A DNA stretch of 64,000 bases from the NCBI RefSeq assembly GCF_029960785.1, contig NZ_JASBQE010000009.1:143292-207291 (forward strand), written 5' to 3'. The notes beneath the pieces are model-generated. The model worked only from the letters and a program-made list of their open reading frames with translations. It did not search any database and was not told the origin of the DNA. How positions within the stretch are numbered: the first letter of the stretch is position 1; every line of letters starts with the position of its first letter. Shown in pieces: positions 10,438 through 21,448 of the stretch. Origin of the DNA: Polyangium sp. 15x6 (GTDB taxonomy: Bacteria; Myxococcota_A; Polyangia; Polyangiales; Polyangiaceae). Both the position numbers and the translations under genes were made by a program.

Positions 10438-13203
10438 TCAGTGTGTACAGCCGAGCCGCGTCGACCGATCGCGCGCCTCGTCCGCCGTCACGCTCCGCGG
10501 CCGCGCGCGCCCCCATCGATCGAGCACCGTTCGGTACGACGCACACGCGCCGCGTGTGTCCCCCGAAGCCTCCAGCGCCTGCCCGAACCACAGGTGCGCC
10601 CGCGTGTGCGCGATGGGAAAACTCAGCGCCGAGCAGCTCCCGGCCGCCTGCGAGAGCCAGCGCTTCGCGTCGTCGAGCCGACCGCCGAGCAAGAACGTGA
10701 GGCCCGCCGACGCGCCCACCAGCGTGCCCGGTACGTACGGCGGCAGGGGCCCGTGCTCCGCGAGCGCCGCGAGCGCGTCGCGCGCCTCCTCCGCCTGGAT
10801 CGTCGTGGCCGCCCAGCCGTGCAGCCACAGATAACTCCGCGCGGCCGGCGTCGCGCGGGACGACCACTCCGCGAGCCACGCGCGTCGCCGCGACGCGAGC
10901 CCCTCCCGCGTGATCACCCCGGCTTTGCGCGCCGCGACGAGCAGCGCGGGGGTCGCGTCGTTCGAGAGGGCCGAGTCCTCCGCGCTCGGATCCGGCTCCC
11001 ACGCGCCCTGACGGTCCAGATAGCCGAGCGCGACCGCCCCGGCCTCCGCGTTCTTCCCCGATTCGATCAGGAGCTCCGCGACCGCGCGCGCCGCGATCCC
11101 GTGATCGTTGCGCCGCGCGCTGCCCTCCGCCCTCTGCCCGAGGGCCCGCGCGTGTTCGAGCGCCGCCTCGAAGTCACCGTAGAGCGCGGCCTTGCGCATC
11201 GCGCCCACGACGAGCACGCGACTGCGCACGAGGTCCGCCGTGCCCTTCGGTAGCTCGTCCACTTGCTTGCCCGCGTGACGCAGCGCCTCCTCCACCGTCG
11301 CGCTCGGCTCGCCGCGGGACGCGAGCGCGTCGGCGAGCAGCGGGTACGAGAGGTGCGCCTGCGCGCCGCGCGCGATCATTTGCCGCGCCGTCGACTCCAT
11401 CGCGGCGCATCGCCCCGCATACCCTTCGAGGCGCGCGCGGTACGACAGGCACGCCATCGCGTCCGGCGCGACCTCGAGGCATCGATCGATGGCCTTCTGC
11501 GCCTCGTCGAACCGGCCGCGGTATGCCTCGAAGACGGCCAGCGAGCTGAGCGCCCGGGCGAACTGCGGATCGAGCTCGATCGCGCGCTTGAGGTGCTGGA
11601 TCGACGCCTGGAAATCGTCGAAATTGCCGCGACCGAGCGCCAGGAAGTACCAGAGCTGCGCGTCGCCCGGGTGGTCCTTGATCATCACGCCGAGCCTGCG
11701 GCTCGCCTCGGCCCAGTCCGCGGGCTCGCGCTGCACGACCGGCTCGATCGCGTCGAGCAGCGCGCGGTCCCGCGGCGAGAGCGCGTCGCTCTTCGCCCGC
11801 GCTTGCCGGAAGCTCTCGCGGACGCCGTCGAGGTGCTGCGCCATCCCGATCGCCGCGTACTGCACGTGCGCCGAAGCGAGCGCCGGATCGAGCGTGATCG
11901 CCCGCTGGAAATCCGGCCCCCACGAGCCGCCCGCGCGGAATGCTTCGAGCCCCGCGCGATAGGCCGCGCGCGCCTCCTCGCTTCGCGACTCCGAGCTCGG
12001 CAGATCCGTCGCGACCACCGGCGAGAGCGCGTTCACGGCGGCGACACGCTTGCTCGCCGAGGGCTCCTCCGGCGGCGCCGCGGCCCTCTCGCGCTGGATC
12101 TTCGACGCCCCGATCGCCGCGACGAGCATCAAGACGAGCACCACGAGCGCGGCCGGGGCCAGGACGCGATTCCTTCCCGGCTTTCGTGCTTCGTGATCGA
12201 GAGCGAGCTCCTTCGCCATCGCCCCGGCGTTCTCGTATCGCGCGTACGGCTCTTTTTGCAGGCACCGGAGCGCCACGCGCGCGAGGTCCGGGTCGACGCC
12301 CGCGCGGATCGTCGACGGCAGCGTCGGCTCCGATCCCTCGATCGACGCGAGCACGGCCGCCGCGTTTTTTCCGACGAACGGCCGCTTCCCGGTCAGCATC
12401 TCGTAGAGCATCACGCCGAACGAGAAAACGTCGCTCCGCGCGTCCACCGGCTTTCCGCTCGCTTGCTCGGGCGACATGTAGCTCGGCGTGCCGATGATCG
12501 CGCCGTCGGCCGTCGCGACCGACACCGGATCGATCTCCATGTGCGTCGCTTTCGCCAGCCCGAAATCGAGCAGGATCACCCGGCCGTCGGCCTCGATCAT
12601 CACGTTCTCGGGCTTGAGGTCCCGATGCACGAGGCCACGGCCGTGCGCCTTCGCGAGCGCGCGGGCGAGGTCCCGCGCGACGCGTCGCGCCTCGTCCGGA
12701 GGCAGCGCAGGCGCCTCCTTTGGCCTCGCGTCGAGCCGCTCGCGCAGCGTCGAGCCGCGCACCCGTTCCATCGCGATGAACGCCCGGCCCGAGTCCTCGC
12801 CGACGTCGTAGATCGCCACGACGCCCGCGTGCCCGAGCGCCGCGGCCGCGCGCGCCTCGCGCAAGAGCCGCCGCTTGCGCTCCTCGTCCTCCGAAAGAAG
12901 CACCTTCAGCGCGACCTCGCGGCCGAGCGTCGGATCCGTCGCGGCGAACACCACGCCCATGCCGCCGCGACCGATCTCCTCGCGCACGACGAATCGCCCC
13001 ACGCGCTCGCCCGGCCGCGGCAACGTCGCCGGCGCGCCTGGCTCGCTCCGCGAAGGGATCCGCGCGATCTTCGCAAGGAATGGATCGGGCGTGATCGACC
13101 CGTCGCCGTCTTCCGACGAGGACGACAGGGACGTGTCGTCGTCGCCGTCGTCGACGTCCTGCCGCACGTCGGTCGTGCGTCCGGACAAGGGCTCGCCTGG
13201 CAT
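10438..13203 (-). CDS. Ser/Thr kinase with C-terminal TPR region
   Basis: 921 residues. An acidic, Ser-rich N-terminus (DDGDDDTSLSSSSEDGDG) is followed by a complete kinase domain (~68-330): GRGGMGVVFA, K100, HRDLKPEN with D195, DFGLA, and activation segment GTPSYMSPEQ. One transmembrane helix (~347-366, LAPAALVVLVLMLVAAIG) leads to a long region of tetratricopeptide-like helical pairs (e.g. PQFARALSSLAVFEAYRGRFDEAQKAID). This is the common myxobacterial PknB-TPR layout, probably using the TPRs for substrate or partner binding. ATG at 13203 is chosen over upstream starts that would run into the divergent sigma factor leader; TATACT on the minus strand about 11 nt upstream is a possible -10. 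Confidence 0.9.
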   Translation of the reverse strand: MPGEPLSGRTTDVRQDVDDGDDDTSLSSSSEDGDGSITPDPFLAKIARIPSRSEPGAPATLPRPGERVGRFVVREEIGRGGMGVVFAATDPTLGREVALKVLLSEDEERKRRLLREARAAAALGHAGVVAIYDVGEDSGRAFIAMERVRGSTLRERLDARPKEAPALPPDEARRVARDLARALAKAHGRGLVHRDLKPENVMIEADGRVILLDFGLAKATHMEIDPVSVATADGAIIGTPSYMSPEQASGKPVDARSDVFSFGVMLYEMLTGKRPFVGKNAAAVLASIEGSEPTLPSTIRAGVDPDLARVALRCLQKEPYARYENAGAMAKELALDHEARKPGRNRVLAPAALVVLVLMLVAAIGASKIQRERAAAPPEEPSASKRVAAVNALSPVVATDLPSSESRSEEARAAYRAGLEAFRAGGSWGPDFQRAITLDPALASAHVQYAAIGMAQHLDGVRESFRQARAKSDALSPRDRALLDAIEPVVQREPADWAEASRRLGVMIKDHPGDAQLWYFLALGRGNFDDFQASIQHLKRAIELDPQFARALSSLAVFEAYRGRFDEAQKAIDRCLEVAPDAMACLSYRARLEGYAGRCAAMESTARQMIARGAQAHLSYPLLADALASRGEPSATVEEALRHAGKQVDELPKGTADLVRSRVLVVGAMRKAALYGDFEAALEHARALGQRAEGSARRNDHGIAARAVAELLIESGKNAEAGAVALGYLDRQGAWEPDPSAEDSALSNDATPALLVAARKAGVITREGLASRRRAWLAEWSSRATPAARSYLWLHGWAATTIQAEEARDALAALAEHGPLPPYVPGTLVGASAGLTFLLGGRLDDAKRWLSQAAGSCSALSFPIAHTRAHLWFGQALEASGDTRGACASYRTVLDRWGRARPRSVTADEARDRSTRLGCTH

Positions 13204-13326
13204 GGACCGCCGCGAGTATACCATCCGCGAGCGCCGTTTCGCGCGGGAGAGCACTTCCCAAGCGCCGGCGGGGCGGGCAAGATGGCCGTGCCCGCGCGCT
13301 GCCCCAAGGCTCGGGACTCACGTCGC

Positions 13327-13959
13327 ATGGACGCGGACAAAAGGCGCACGATCGACGCAGACATCCGCCGCCTCGCCGAGGGCGGGGACATCGGCGCCGC
13401 CACGTCCGTCGCCTTGCGCGCCTACGGCCCCGAGATCTTCGAGTTCGTCGCGGCGCTCCACCGCAACGAGACCGACGCTTCGGAGGTATTCTCCCTTTTC
13501 GCCGAGAAGCTCTGGAAAAGCCTGCCGAGCTTTCGCTGGGACGCCTCCTTCCGCACCTGGGCGTATGCCGTGGCGCGCACCTCCTCCCTCGATTTTCGCC
13601 GCGCGGAGAAGCGCCGCGCCGCGCGGGTCGTGCCCTTGCCGGAGGGCTCGCAGCTCTCGGCGATCGAGGCCGAGGTCCGCACCGTCACGCGCTCCTATCT
13701 CCGTACCGAGCGTCGTGATCGTTTCGCCGAGCTCCGGGCGCGCCTGCCGCCCGAGGAGCAGGAACTCCTCATGCTGCGCGTCGATCGACAGCTCTCGTGG
13801 GACGACCTCGCCGTCGTGCTTCACGGCGAGGACGCGCCGCCGCTCGGGGCGGACGAACGAAAACGCGCCGCCGCGCGCCTGCGCAAGCGCTTCCAGCACC
13901 TCAAGGAAAAGCTCTACGAGATGGGGCGGCGTGAGGGGCTCGTGGGGGATGACGGCTAG
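13327..13959 (+). CDS. RNA polymerase sigma factor (ECF-type)
   Basis: 210 residues. The region-2-like segment (ETDASEVFSLFAEKLWKSLPSFRWDASFRTWAYAVA, RTSSLDFRRAEKRR) matches ECF sigma region 2, and the region-4-like segment (LPPEEQELLMLRVDRQLSWDDLAVVL ... AARLRKRFQHLKEKL) carries the HTH. It would direct RNA polymerase to a specific regulon. It is transcribed divergently from the kinase-TPR gene (123 nt between starts), so that kinase may be functionally linked. No anti-sigma gene follows. ATG at 13327 is used; an in-frame ATG 45 nt upstream is an alternative. Confidence 0.85.
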   Translation: MDADKRRTIDADIRRLAEGGDIGAATSVALRAYGPEIFEFVAALHRNETDASEVFSLFAEKLWKSLPSFRWDASFRTWAYAVARTSSLDFRRAEKRRAARVVPLPEGSQLSAIEAEVRTVTRSYLRTERRDRFAELRARLPPEEQELLMLRVDRQLSWDDLAVVLHGEDAPPLGADERKRAAARLRKRFQHLKEKLYEMGRREGLVGDDG

Positions 13960-14010
13960 CGAAAAAAGCTCTTTCGCGGCGCGTCGTCCCCTGCTATCGC
14001 ACGCGGCGAG

Positions 14011-15372
14011 ATGAGCCGCATCTACCGCACCCTTCCTCCGCCGGGCACCGCGCTCGGCATTGCATTCTCCGGGGGCCTCGACACGCGCACGGCCGTGGCC
14101 TGGCTCTCGCGCCAGGGCCTCCGCGTCCATTGTTATACCGCCGATCTCGGCCAGCCGGACGAGAAGACCCCGGCGGACATCCCGCCCGTCGCGCTCACGC
14201 ACGGCGCCGCGGCGGCGCGGCTCGTCGATTGCCGCGAGTCCATGGCGCGCGAGGGCATCATCGCGATCCAGTGCGGCGCGTTCCACCTCTCGACCGCCGG
14301 CCGCAAGTATTACAATACGACGCCCCTCGGCCGCGCCGTCACCTCCACGGCCATCGTCCGGGCCATGCGCGAGGAGGGCGTGCACGTCTTCGGCGACGGC
14401 AGCACGCACAAGGGCAACGACATCCAGCGGTTTTACCGTTATGGCGTGCTCGTCGATCCCGAGCTCAAGATCTACAAGCCCTGGCTCGACCAGAAGTTCG
14501 TCGACGCCTTCGGCGGCCGCACCGAGATGGCCCAGTACCTCGATTCGATCGGCATGCCGTACCCGATGGGCACCGAAAAGGCGTACAGCACCGACGCGAA
14601 CGTCCTCGGCGCGACGCACGAGGCGAAGGACCTCGAGTTCCTCGACAAGGGCATGACGATCGTGAACCCCATCATGGGCGTGCCGTTCTGGCGCTCGGAC
14701 GTCGCGATCGCCGAGGAGGAGATCACGGTCGAATACGCCGAGGGCGTGCCCGTCGCGCTGAACGGCGCGCGATTCTCGTCCCTGTTCGACCTCGTCGTCG
14801 CGGCGAACGAAATCGGCGGGCGGCACGGGCTCGGGATGAGTGATCAGATCGAGAATCGCGTCATCGGCGCGAAGAGCCGTGGCATTTACGAGGCGCCCGG
14901 CATGGCGCTGCTCCACATCGCCTACGAGCGCCTGCTCTCCGCCACGCACAACGAGGACACGACCGACCTCTACGTCACGCTCGGCCGCCGCCTCGGCCGC
15001 CTCCTCTACGAGGGCAAGTGGTACGACCCCGAGGCGATGATGCTGAAGGAGTCGCTCGCCCGCTGGGTCGCGACGCCGATCAGCGGAATCGTGCGCCTCT
15101 CGCTCCGTCGCGGCGACGATTACACGATCCTCGAGACCCGCGCCGAGAAGAGCGCGTATGCGCCCGAGAAACTCTCCATGGAGAAGACCGAGGCCGCGTT
15201 CACGCCCGAGGATCGCATCGGCGCCCTCGAGATCCAGAACCTCGCCGTCTCGGACAACCGCACCCTCCTGCTCCATTATGCCGATCGTCTCGGCCGCCTC
15301 ACCGGTCCTTCGGCGTCGTCCTTCGGCGACGTCCTCGGCGAGGGGGAGGGCGGGCCGAAGCGCCTCTCCTGA
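14011..15372 (+). CDS. argG: Argininosuccinate synthase
   Basis: 453 residues, cytoplasmic. It joins citrulline and aspartate using ATP to give argininosuccinate, the penultimate step of arginine synthesis. The N-terminal PP-loop AFSGGLDT (18-25) binds ATP. Family signatures include [36 protein letters not shown] and a C-terminal region with [14 protein letters not shown]. The length and these segments match the longer E. coli-type ArgG (about 447 residues) rather than the ~400-residue type. It stands as a single gene between a sigma factor and a kinase, without other arg genes in the window. Confidence 0.95.
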   Translation: MSRIYRTLPPPGTALGIAFSGGLDTRTAVAWLSRQGLRVHCYTADLGQPDEKTPADIPPVALTHGAAAARLVDCRESMAREGIIAIQCGAFHLSTAGRKYYNTTPLGRAVTSTAIVRAMREEGVHVFGDGSTHKGNDIQRFYRYGVLVDPELKIYKPWLDQKFVDAFGGRTEMAQYLDSIGMPYPMGTEKAYSTDANVLGATHEAKDLEFLDKGMTIVNPIMGVPFWRSDVAIAEEEITVEYAEGVPVALNGARFSSLFDLVVAANEIGGRHGLGMSDQIENRVIGAKSRGIYEAPGMALLHIAYERLLSATHNEDTTDLYVTLGRRLGRLLYEGKWYDPEAMMLKESLARWVATPISGIVRLSLRRGDDYTILETRAEKSAYAPEKLSMEKTEAAFTPEDRIGALEIQNLAVSDNRTLLLHYADRLGRLTGPSASSFGDVLGEGEGGPKRLS

Positions 15373-15429
15373 GGGGATACGGCGCCGCTTGTCGCCGCGC
15401 GGGCGCGTTGGTAGCGTCACCTGTCCTCG

Positions 15430-16797
<1,368 letters not shown>

Positions 16798-16866
16798 GCG
16801 CCGGGCTGGCATCTGGAATCGGGTCCATGGACGTGGTACGGGCGAGCTTCAGACAGGAGTCACGTC

Positions 16867-18336
16867 GTGGACCAAATTCGAAGGGTGACGAGCGGTAAGG
16901 CGCTGGCCACGCTGCTGGGTGGGGCGCTCCTCTCGAGTATGCTCGGAGGATCGGCTGGGGGGTGTGCGCGGGGCGCCGGGGGGCCTGGCACCGGGGGCTT
17001 CGGAGGGCAGGGCGCGGAGGTCTGCGGCGACGGGAGCGTCGCCGGTGGGGAAGACTGCGACGATGGCAATACGGCGGACGGCGACGGCTGTTCGGCCACC
17101 TGCTCCCTGGAGCAGGGCTTTACGTGCGACGGCGAGCCCACGGAATGCAACGACATCGACGAGTGCGCGCAAAGCCCGTGCGGCCAGAACGCCACCTGCA
17201 TGAACACGCAAGGCTCCTTTGCGTGTGTCTGTAACCCTGGTCATGTGGGGCCCGCCTGCGAAAAGGGACCTTGCCTCATCGACGTCGCCGGCGGTCGCGG
17301 GCATAGCCTGGCGGTGCGGGGCGAAGGCACGGCCATGGCCTGGGGCAGCAACGCCTCGGGCCAGCTCGGCGAAGGCAGCACGATGAGCCAGCCCACGCCC
17401 GTGCCGGTCCAGGGGCTCACGGGGGCTTTGCGCATCGCGGCCGGCCGCGTGCACGTCGTGTCGGCGCGGAGTGACGGCACCGTCCGCGCCTGGGGCTCGA
17501 ACCTTTATGGCCAGCTCGGCGACGGCACCACCACCCAACGAAATACGCCGGTGCTCGTGCAGAACCTCGCCGACATCCTCTCCGTCACGGCGGGCTCGTA
17601 CCATTCGCTGGCGCTCACCAAGGCCGGCGCGGTCTGGTCTTGGGGGCAGAATTCCAACGGTCAGCTCGGCGACGGGAGCGTCAACAACCGCACCGCGCCC
17701 ATTCAGGTGCAGAACCTCTCCAACGTGGTCATCATCGCGTCGGGGCAGCTCCACAACCTGGCGCTCAAGGCGGATGGCTCGGTCTGGGCCTGGGGCCATA
17801 ACGTCAGCGGTCAGCTCGGCGACGGCACCACCATGCAGCGAAATACGGCCGTGCAGGTGCAAGGCATCACCGGCGCCGCGGCCGTGGCGGCCGGGCAGGG
17901 GCATAGCCTGGCGCTCAAAGCCGACAAAACCGTCTGGGCCTGGGGCCAGAACGCGAGCGGCCAGCTCGGCGACGGCAGCACCACGCAGCGAAATACCCCG
18001 GTGCAGGTCCAGGGGCTCTCCGACATCGTGGCCATCGCCGCGGGCGATCTGCACAGCATGGCGCTCCGGAGCGACGGGACCGTATGGACCTGGGGCGACA
18101 ACCAGAACGGGCAGCTCGGGGATGGCAGCACCACGCCGCGAACGACGCCGGTGCAGGTGGTCGGGCTACCGGCCATCAAGACCATCGGGGCCGGCCCCGA
18201 CGCGCTGCACAGCTTCGCTCTCACCGCCGACGGCGTGATCCATGCCTGGGGCCGCAACGACTCCGGGCAGCTCGGCGACGGCAGCGTCGTCTTGCTGAAG
18301 TCGTCGCCGGTCCTGCCGCAGATCACCTGCGATTGA
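16867..18336 (+). CDS. RCC1-repeat surface protein with DUF4215 and EGF-like domains
   Basis: 489 residues, exported. The signal region (residues 1-33) is followed by a Gly-rich linker. A myxobacterial Cys-rich DUF4215 module comes next (CGDGSVAGGEDCDDGNTADGDGCSATC), then a calcium-binding-type EGF module (DIDECAQSPCGQNATCMNTQGSFAC) and about seven RCC1-like repeats of ~50 residues (motif WG.N..GQLGDG.T..R..PV.V). The latter would fold as a beta-propeller. Start is GTG, supported by AGGAG 7 nt upstream. Such proteins are common on myxobacterial surfaces and presumably bind proteins. It converges on the 975-residue lipoprotein gene, with a strong hairpin between. Confidence 0.85.
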   Translation: MDQIRRVTSGKALATLLGGALLSSMLGGSAGGCARGAGGPGTGGFGGQGAEVCGDGSVAGGEDCDDGNTADGDGCSATCSLEQGFTCDGEPTECNDIDECAQSPCGQNATCMNTQGSFACVCNPGHVGPACEKGPCLIDVAGGRGHSLAVRGEGTAMAWGSNASGQLGEGSTMSQPTPVPVQGLTGALRIAAGRVHVVSARSDGTVRAWGSNLYGQLGDGTTTQRNTPVLVQNLADILSVTAGSYHSLALTKAGAVWSWGQNSNGQLGDGSVNNRTAPIQVQNLSNVVIIASGQLHNLALKADGSVWAWGHNVSGQLGDGTTMQRNTAVQVQGITGAAAVAAGQGHSLALKADKTVWAWGQNASGQLGDGSTTQRNTPVQVQGLSDIVAIAAGDLHSMALRSDGTVWTWGDNQNGQLGDGSTTPRTTPVQVVGLPAIKTIGAGPDALHSFALTADGVIHAWGRNDSGQLGDGSVVLLKSSPVLPQITCD

Positions 18337-18365
18337 CGGGGAGGAGCGGACGAGGGGGGGAACGC

Positions 18366-18389
18366 GGCCGGGACGGGCTCGTCCCGGCC
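18366..18389. terminator. Hairpin between convergent genes
   Basis: GGCCGGGACG and CGTCCCGGCC form a perfect 10-bp stem with a 4-nt loop in the 75-bp gap between convergent genes ending at 18336 (+) and 18412 (-). There is no T-tract, so it may act as a transcription-blocking or mRNA 3'-end-protecting structure for both. Confidence 0.6.
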
Positions 18390-18411
18390 AGGAGGGGTGT
18401 GTCGTTGCGGG

Positions 18412-21339
18412 TTACGGCTGGAGCGCGAAGTTCACGGTCGCGGTTTGTCCGGCGGTGACCGTGACCGTCTTGACGGTGTCCTGATATCCCGCCTTGGTCA
18501 CGCGCACCTCGTATTGCTGCGCGAAGACCGAGTTCGCGAAGGCGAAACCGCCGCTCGCGTTGGTCGTCCCGTCGTGCATGCCGCGGTTCAGCGTGACCGT
18601 CGCGCCCGACACGAACTGACCCGTCATCGCGTCGGTGACCGTGCCCGACACGCTGCCCTTGCCCGGATCGGTGCCGATCTGGACGCGGTAGTGCGTGGCG
18701 TTCTTCGTCAGGTTCCCCATCGTGTCTTCGGCGATCAGGTGGAAGAACCAGATGCCGTTGGCCTTGCCGGGCAGGAGGATCTGCTTCGAGTTCTGCGGGC
18801 TCGTCAGATCCATGGGGATCGTGTTCGAGTCGTGATCCGGCATGGTCGTCGCGTAGGGATCGAACTCCCAGAAGAAGTTCTTCGTGTTCTCGTCCGCCTT
18901 CGGCAGCGTCCACGTGAAGTACGGCGAGTTGTTCGTGTACCAGGTCGACTGGTTCGTGTGGCTCGACGAGGACACCCCGGGCGTGGCCGCGTTGATGTTC
19001 ACCACGAAGCGTTCCTCGACGGTGCCGAAGTTGGCGAACGGCCCGAGCGTGCTGATGTGGAAGTAGTTCGTCCCGACGGCCAGGTCGGCCGGCGTGTAGA
19101 GCACGCTCTCCTCCGGCTTGTAGCTCGCGTTCGCCGAGTTCGGCACGAAGCCGTAGCTCGTGTTGAGCTTGTAGTAGTAGCCAGCCGAGGCCGTGAACGG
19201 CTTGCTCCACGCGAGCTCGAACGACGGATACCCATCGTTGTACCAGAGCTTCGAGTTCGGATGCGTCGACGACGACACGTCGAACGGCGCCATGTACGAA
19301 TCGAACTTCGCGGCCACGACCGAGCCGGTCAGCGTCTTCGAGTTGCCGTAGAGCAGCTTGACCGCGCCGTTGCCGCCGTTGCCGCCGCCGCTGGGGCCGC
19401 CGTTGCCGCCTGCGGTCGAGATGGAGCCGGTGAACTTGAGGTCGTTCGTCGCGCGCAGCACCACGCCGCCGCCGGAGCCGCCGCCGGCGCAGCCGGACGC
19501 GCTCTGGCCGTTCACCGTGACTTGACCCGCGATCGTGATGTTCTCCGCGTAGATCACGAGCATGCCGCCGCCGAGGCCCGGGGTGCCGCCCGAGCAGGCG
19601 CCGCCGCTCGAGCCCATCGCCGGCTCCTGATCGGCGATCGCGTACGCGGGGCCGCCCAAGCCCGTGACGGTGCAGTACCGCGTGCCGCTGTAGTAGCAGC
19701 TGAACGTCGCGCTGCCGCCGCTGCCCACGACACCGTAGCCGCCGCCGGCGCCGGGCACCGTACCGTAGGCGGTGCACCACCCCTGCGCGTTGCAGGAGCT
19801 CGAATAACTGGCTGCACCCTGACCGCGCGGATCGTTGCCCGTCGGCGTCACGACGATCTGCGAGCTCGCGTCGAGCACGAAGTTCTTCGCGCGGATGACG
19901 AGTTTGCCCGAGGGCACCGTGAGCACGCTCGAGTTGATGATGGTCACGTCGCCGGCGAACACCTGCTCGCCGTCGAGCGTGGCGTTGGCGTTGGCGTCGA
20001 TGACCAGGCTCGGCTGCGCGCAGTCGCCGTTGAAGCAATACGTCGCGCAGGTTTGCCCCTGCGTCCAGGCGGTGCCCGTGGCGTTGCAGGTCTCGGGCGT
20101 GTTCCCGTTGCAGCGCTTCTCGCCCGTCTCGCACGCGCCGGCGCAGAGGCCGTTCGCGCTGTCGCAGGCGATGGCGCACGTCTCGACCGTGAGCCACGCG
20201 GTGCCGGTGGAGTTGCAGACCTGCGTCTGCATGCCGTTGCAGCGCCGCGAGCCGGCCACGCAGGTGGTCACGCCCGTGCAGGCCTTCATCGCCGGGTCGC
20301 ACGCCTGCGCGCAGACCTGCTGCGTTTGCCACTGGTTGCTGCCGTTGCAGACCTCGAGCAGGTTGCCGTTGCAGCGCAGCTCGTTTTGCGTGCACGTCGA
20401 CGACATGCACGCGTTGCCCTGGCAGATCTGCGGCGACGGGCAGGCCATCGGCGCGCCCCAGTCGTAGCAGCCGGTCGCCTGCATCACGCAGGACTGCACC
20501 TGCGTACCCGAGCACTTCGTTTGTCCCTGCGTGCAATTGTCATCGCACTGCGAGGCGCACGCGCCGGCTTCGCAAGCCTGGCCTGCGGGACAGCTCGCGC
20601 CGGGGTTCCAGTCGTAACAGCCGTTCGCCTGGAGCCCGCACGTCTGGACCTGCGGGCCCGAGCACTGCGTGGCGCCGCCCGTGCATTGATCGGTGCAGGA
20701 CGAGACGCACGCGCCGCCGTTGCAGGTCTGGAACGTGGGACAGTTCTGCGGGGTGTTCCAGTCGTAGCAGCCATTGACCTGCAGCCCGCAGGTCTGGATC
20801 TGCCCGTTCGAACACTGCGTGGCTCCGTTCGTGCACACGTCGGTGCAGCTCAGAACGCATTGCCCCTCGGAGCAGGTCTGGAACGTGGGGCAGCTCTGCG
20901 CGGGGTTCCAGTCGTAGCACCCGTTCGCTTGCAGCATGCAGGACTGCACGTTCGCGCCGGAGCACTGCGTTTGTCCCGCGGTGCATTGATCGGTGCAGGA
21001 CGAGACGCACTGCCCACCGGAGCACGTCTGGAAGGTCGGGCAGGCCTGCGGCGGCGCCCAGTCATGGCAGCCATTGGCCTGCAGCGCGCACGCCTGGAGC
21101 TCCGTGTTCGAGCACTGCGTTTGCCCGGCGGTGCATTGATCCGTGCACGCGCCGCCGCCGCCTTGGCCCATCCCGCCGGTCCCGGCCGGGTTGACTCCGC
21201 CGCCGCTGCCCCCGTCTCCGCCTTGGCCGCCCCCGGCGCCTTGGCCGCCCTCACCGCCGGCCGGGCCGCACCCAGCGACACCGATCAGCGAGGCGCAGGC
21301 GAGCGCCCATCCAAGTTGCAACACTTTTGACTTGTGCAC
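18412..21339 (-). CDS. Large lipoprotein with Cys-module repeats and carboxypeptidase-regulatory-like domain
   Basis: 975 residues. The lipoprotein signal (lipobox VAGC) is followed by a Gly-rich linker. Five ~48-residue Cys modules then occur (pattern CTDQCTAGQTQCS ... LQ.CALQANGCYDW.P...CP..QTC..G.CV), followed by three shorter ~42-residue modules (RRCNGMQTQVCNSTGTAW). The middle is a Gly/Ala-rich beta-helix-like segment (~430-640). Fibronectin-like sandwiches precede a C-terminal carboxypeptidase-regulatory-like domain (GSVSGTVTDAMTGQFVSGATVTL). It is probably an outer-membrane-anchored adhesin or matrix protein. GTG start with GGAGG upstream. No catalytic motif seen. Confidence 0.83.
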   Translation of the reverse strand: MHKSKVLQLGWALACASLIGVAGCGPAGGEGGQGAGGGQGGDGGSGGGVNPAGTGGMGQGGGGACTDQCTAGQTQCSNTELQACALQANGCHDWAPPQACPTFQTCSGGQCVSSCTDQCTAGQTQCSGANVQSCMLQANGCYDWNPAQSCPTFQTCSEGQCVLSCTDVCTNGATQCSNGQIQTCGLQVNGCYDWNTPQNCPTFQTCNGGACVSSCTDQCTGGATQCSGPQVQTCGLQANGCYDWNPGASCPAGQACEAGACASQCDDNCTQGQTKCSGTQVQSCVMQATGCYDWGAPMACPSPQICQGNACMSSTCTQNELRCNGNLLEVCNGSNQWQTQQVCAQACDPAMKACTGVTTCVAGSRRCNGMQTQVCNSTGTAWLTVETCAIACDSANGLCAGACETGEKRCNGNTPETCNATGTAWTQGQTCATYCFNGDCAQPSLVIDANANATLDGEQVFAGDVTIINSSVLTVPSGKLVIRAKNFVLDASSQIVVTPTGNDPRGQGAASYSSSCNAQGWCTAYGTVPGAGGGYGVVGSGGSATFSCYYSGTRYCTVTGLGGPAYAIADQEPAMGSSGGACSGGTPGLGGGMLVIYAENITIAGQVTVNGQSASGCAGGGSGGGVVLRATNDLKFTGSISTAGGNGGPSGGGNGGNGAVKLLYGNSKTLTGSVVAAKFDSYMAPFDVSSSTHPNSKLWYNDGYPSFELAWSKPFTASAGYYYKLNTSYGFVPNSANASYKPEESVLYTPADLAVGTNYFHISTLGPFANFGTVEERFVVNINAATPGVSSSSHTNQSTWYTNNSPYFTWTLPKADENTKNFFWEFDPYATTMPDHDSNTIPMDLTSPQNSKQILLPGKANGIWFFHLIAEDTMGNLTKNATHYRVQIGTDPGKGSVSGTVTDAMTGQFVSGATVTLNRGMHDGTTNASGGFAFANSVFAQQYEVRVTKAGYQDTVKTVTVTAGQTATVNFALQP

Positions 21340-21448
21340 GAAATTCCTCCGAGCGCGGAATGAAAACTGGGAATCTCGCGAATGTCAAGCGAGTCAGCCT
21401 GCGATTCACGCTGTCAAGAAGCGCGCCCGAGCGCCTTCGGCGTCTGTT

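Noticed and set aside
11263..13959. 898-residue plus-strand frame through the kinase-TPR gene
   Set aside because: The first ~690 residues are the antisense shadow of the kinase; only the final 210 residues (sigma factor) are real.
14472..14726. Small antisense gene inside argG
   Set aside because: No ribosome-binding site or domain; typical shadow of conserved codons.
18397..21330. 977-residue plus-strand frame
   Set aside because: Mirror of the 975-residue lipoprotein; its repeats only reflect the periodic Cys modules on the other strand.
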